Below are positions 7,103 through 8,519 of a stretch of DNA of 8,519 nucleotides, in pieces; position 1 is the stretch's first letter; each line of letters opens with the position of its first letter. Location: assembly GCA_036734085.1 (NCBI GenBank), contig DAIMZF010000145.1, positions 1 through 8,519 on the forward strand. Direction: 5' to 3'. The notes under the pieces are model-generated. The model was not told the DNA's origin. It saw only the letters and a list, made by a program, of their open reading frames with translations, and did not search any database. The stretch is from J038 sp036734085 (GTDB lineage: Bacteria > Chloroflexota > Anaerolineae > Aggregatilineales > Phototrophicaceae). The translations under genes were made by a program, and so were the position numbers.

Positions 7103-8519
7103 ATGCTTTCAATTGAAGAAAAAGTCGGTCAGATGATGGCGGTGGGCTTTGATGGTTTGACTGCGCCGAACTACTTGCTGGATTGGCTGAGTGCTGGACG
7201 TGTAGGGACGGTTATTCTGTTTGCGCGGAATATTGAAAGCCCGGCACAAGTTGCCGCGCTCACACAATCCCTACATGATGCGGCTAAACTTCCGTTGCTC
7301 ATCTCCATTGACCAGGAGGGCGGCACAGTTGCTCGATTGCGCGATGGTTTTTCGGAAAGTCCGGGTGCATTAGCACTTTCCAGTATTCGTGAAGGTCGGG
7401 AAGTTGCCACACGGCAAGTCTTTAACGTTCTAGGTGCGGAGATGGCCTCGCTTGGCATAAACTGGGCATACGCGCCTGTTGTAGACCTCATCTACAATGC
7501 GGATAATCCCACCGTAGGCACGCGCTCATTTGGCACAGACCCGCACCATGTTGGACGGATGGCCAGCGAAGCCGTCATCGGCCTGCAAGAACGCGGTGTT
7601 GCGGCTTGTGCCAAGCACTTTCCCGGTTTGGGAGATACTGCCATAGACACCCATCTAGCCCTGCCGCGCCTGAATACGCCATTGGAACATCTGCTAGAGG
7701 TAGATTTGCTACCCTATAGAGCGGTCATCCGTACAGAAATCGCCAGCATCATGACGACGCACACTATCTTTACGACGCTCGATGCTGAACATCCGGCCAC
7801 GCTTTCCGAAGTAATTGTGCGTCGCCTTTTGCGTGAAGAACTGCGTTTCGATGGCGTTGTATCCAGCGATTGTATGGAAATGAAAGCCATTGATGACTAT
7901 TACGGGGTAGATGAGTCTGCGCGTCGCGCTGTGTTAGCTGGCATTGATGTTATTTTGTTCTCGCATACGCCGGAAAAACAAGCTCGTGCCTACGACGCCC
8001 TGCTACAGGCCGTAAAAAGCGGTGACATACCGGAAGACTTGATTAATCAGGCGAATGCACGTATTCAAACGTTTAAAGCGCGTTTTCCGGTGAGCATCAT
8101 CGACCCGGCACAGGTCAACACGATAGCGGCTTATGACGTTACCCATCAAGCGGCTTTGAACGCCATCACAGATGCTCATGCGAACTTTATGCCCATACAG
8201 CCCCATCAACGTGTGGTGCTGGTAGAGTTTGTCGCCCGTGTGGATAGCCTTGTGCAAGAACAGACACATGGTAGCCAGTTAGGTGCTTTGTTGTGTGAAC
8301 GTCTGCCCAATGCGCGAACGCTCATCTTGCCACCACGCCCAACTGACGACGAAATCCGTGCTATTAATCTGCAAGATGCCGATGTTCTGATTTTGGCGAC
8401 GCGAAACGCCCATCTAAACCCGGCGCAATCTGCCGCGCTCACAGCCCTGAGTGCGTCTGTGCCCCATGTGGTGCTTCTGGCACTCCGTAACCCCTATGAT
8501 GCTGTGTTACTCCCGCAAG
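7103..8519 (+). CDS. nagZ: GH3 beta-N-acetylhexosaminidase, NagZ-like, two-domain (3' end outside window)
   Basis: This glycoside hydrolase is predicted to remove terminal beta-GlcNAc from chito-oligosaccharides or muropeptides. There is no signal peptide, so it should act in the cytoplasm on imported substrate. The frame stays open for 472 codons to the window edge. The catalytic domain (about 1-330) has DQEGGTVARL (70-79), the APVVD and GTRSFG segments, KHFPGLGDTAIDTH (171-184) with the Asp182-His184 acid/base dyad of NagZ, and SSDCMEM with nucleophile Asp256. The usual PGHG reads PGLG, a change that I recall in other NagZ-like proteins. A second alpha/beta domain begins near 363 and is cut off after LALRNPYDAVLLP, so it is the longer NagZ type, unlike the 340-residue proteobacterial form. 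GAGG at 7087-7090 is 12 bases before ATG 7103; ATG 7085 is an in-frame alternative without a site. The gene follows the regulator by 25 bases. A GH3 phosphorylase activity cannot be excluded. Confidence 0.9.
   Translation, partial: MLSIEEKVGQMMAVGFDGLTAPNYLLDWLSAGRVGTVILFARNIESPAQVAALTQSLHDAAKLPLLISIDQEGGTVARLRDGFSESPGALALSSIREGREVATRQVFNVLGAEMASLGINWAYAPVVDLIYNADNPTVGTRSFGTDPHHVGRMASEAVIGLQERGVAACAKHFPGLGDTAIDTHLALPRLNTPLEHLLEVDLLPYRAVIRTEIASIMTTHTIFTTLDAEHPATLSEVIVRRLLREELRFDGVVSSDCMEMKAIDDYYGVDESARRAVLAGIDVILFSHTPEKQARAYDALLQAVKSGDIPEDLINQANARIQTFKARFPVSIIDPAQVNTIAAYDVTHQAALNAITDAHANFMPIQPHQRVVLVEFVARVDSLVQEQTHGSQLGALLCERLPNARTLILPPRPTDDEIRAINLQDADVLILATRNAHLNPAQSAALTALSASVPHVVLLALRNPYDAVLLPQ

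Noticed and set aside
7171..8442. Open frames on the - strand opposite the GH3 gene
   Set aside because: The + strand frame from 7103 is continuous and carries every GH3 catalytic motif. The opposite frames show no family features.

Overview
The window carries one dense, co-directional gene cluster on the + strand: a family-5 (Dpp/Opp-type) ABC importer, followed by a GntR/UTRA regulator and a GH3 beta-N-acetylhexosaminidase. I see no credible gene on the - strand and no tRNA, rRNA, CRISPR array or insertion sequence. The organism looks like a free-living bacterium of roughly even base composition. The style of the permeases and of the two-domain GH3 enzyme suggests Chloroflexota (Anaerolineae-like), but this is an impression from protein character, not a measured result.

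Layout: (1) 1-1748, an exported solute-binding protein whose first codons lie before the window. (2) 1749-1836, an 88-base spacer with a strong hairpin (1763-1794) but no good U-tract. (3) 1837-2916, a DppB-like permease. (4) 2918-4105, a DppC-like permease with an unusual extra hydrophobic N-terminal region. (5) 4122-5141 and (6) 5138-6157, two different ATPases (DppD-like and DppF-like), each with four C-terminal cysteines of the iron-sulfur type; the second gene overlaps the first by ATGA. (7) 6144-6326, a small protein with two membrane segments, not recognised. (8) 6337-7077, a GntR/HutC-type regulator with a UTRA sensor domain. (9) 7103 to the window end, a cytoplasmic NagZ-like glycosidase that is cut off by the window edge.

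How they may work together: the transporter would be annotated as a peptide importer by similarity alone. The linked NagZ-like enzyme and the NagR/DasR-like regulator point instead to an amino-sugar substrate, such as chitobiose or GlcNAc-MurNAc (muro)peptides. In this model the oligosaccharide is captured outside, imported whole, split in the cytoplasm by the GH3 enzyme, and sensed as a sugar phosphate by the UTRA domain. This substrate assignment is inference from gene context. Gaps of 1-25 bases or overlaps from 1837 onward suggest a single transcript. The only larger break, after the binding-protein gene, contains the hairpin and may set the higher expression usual for binding proteins.
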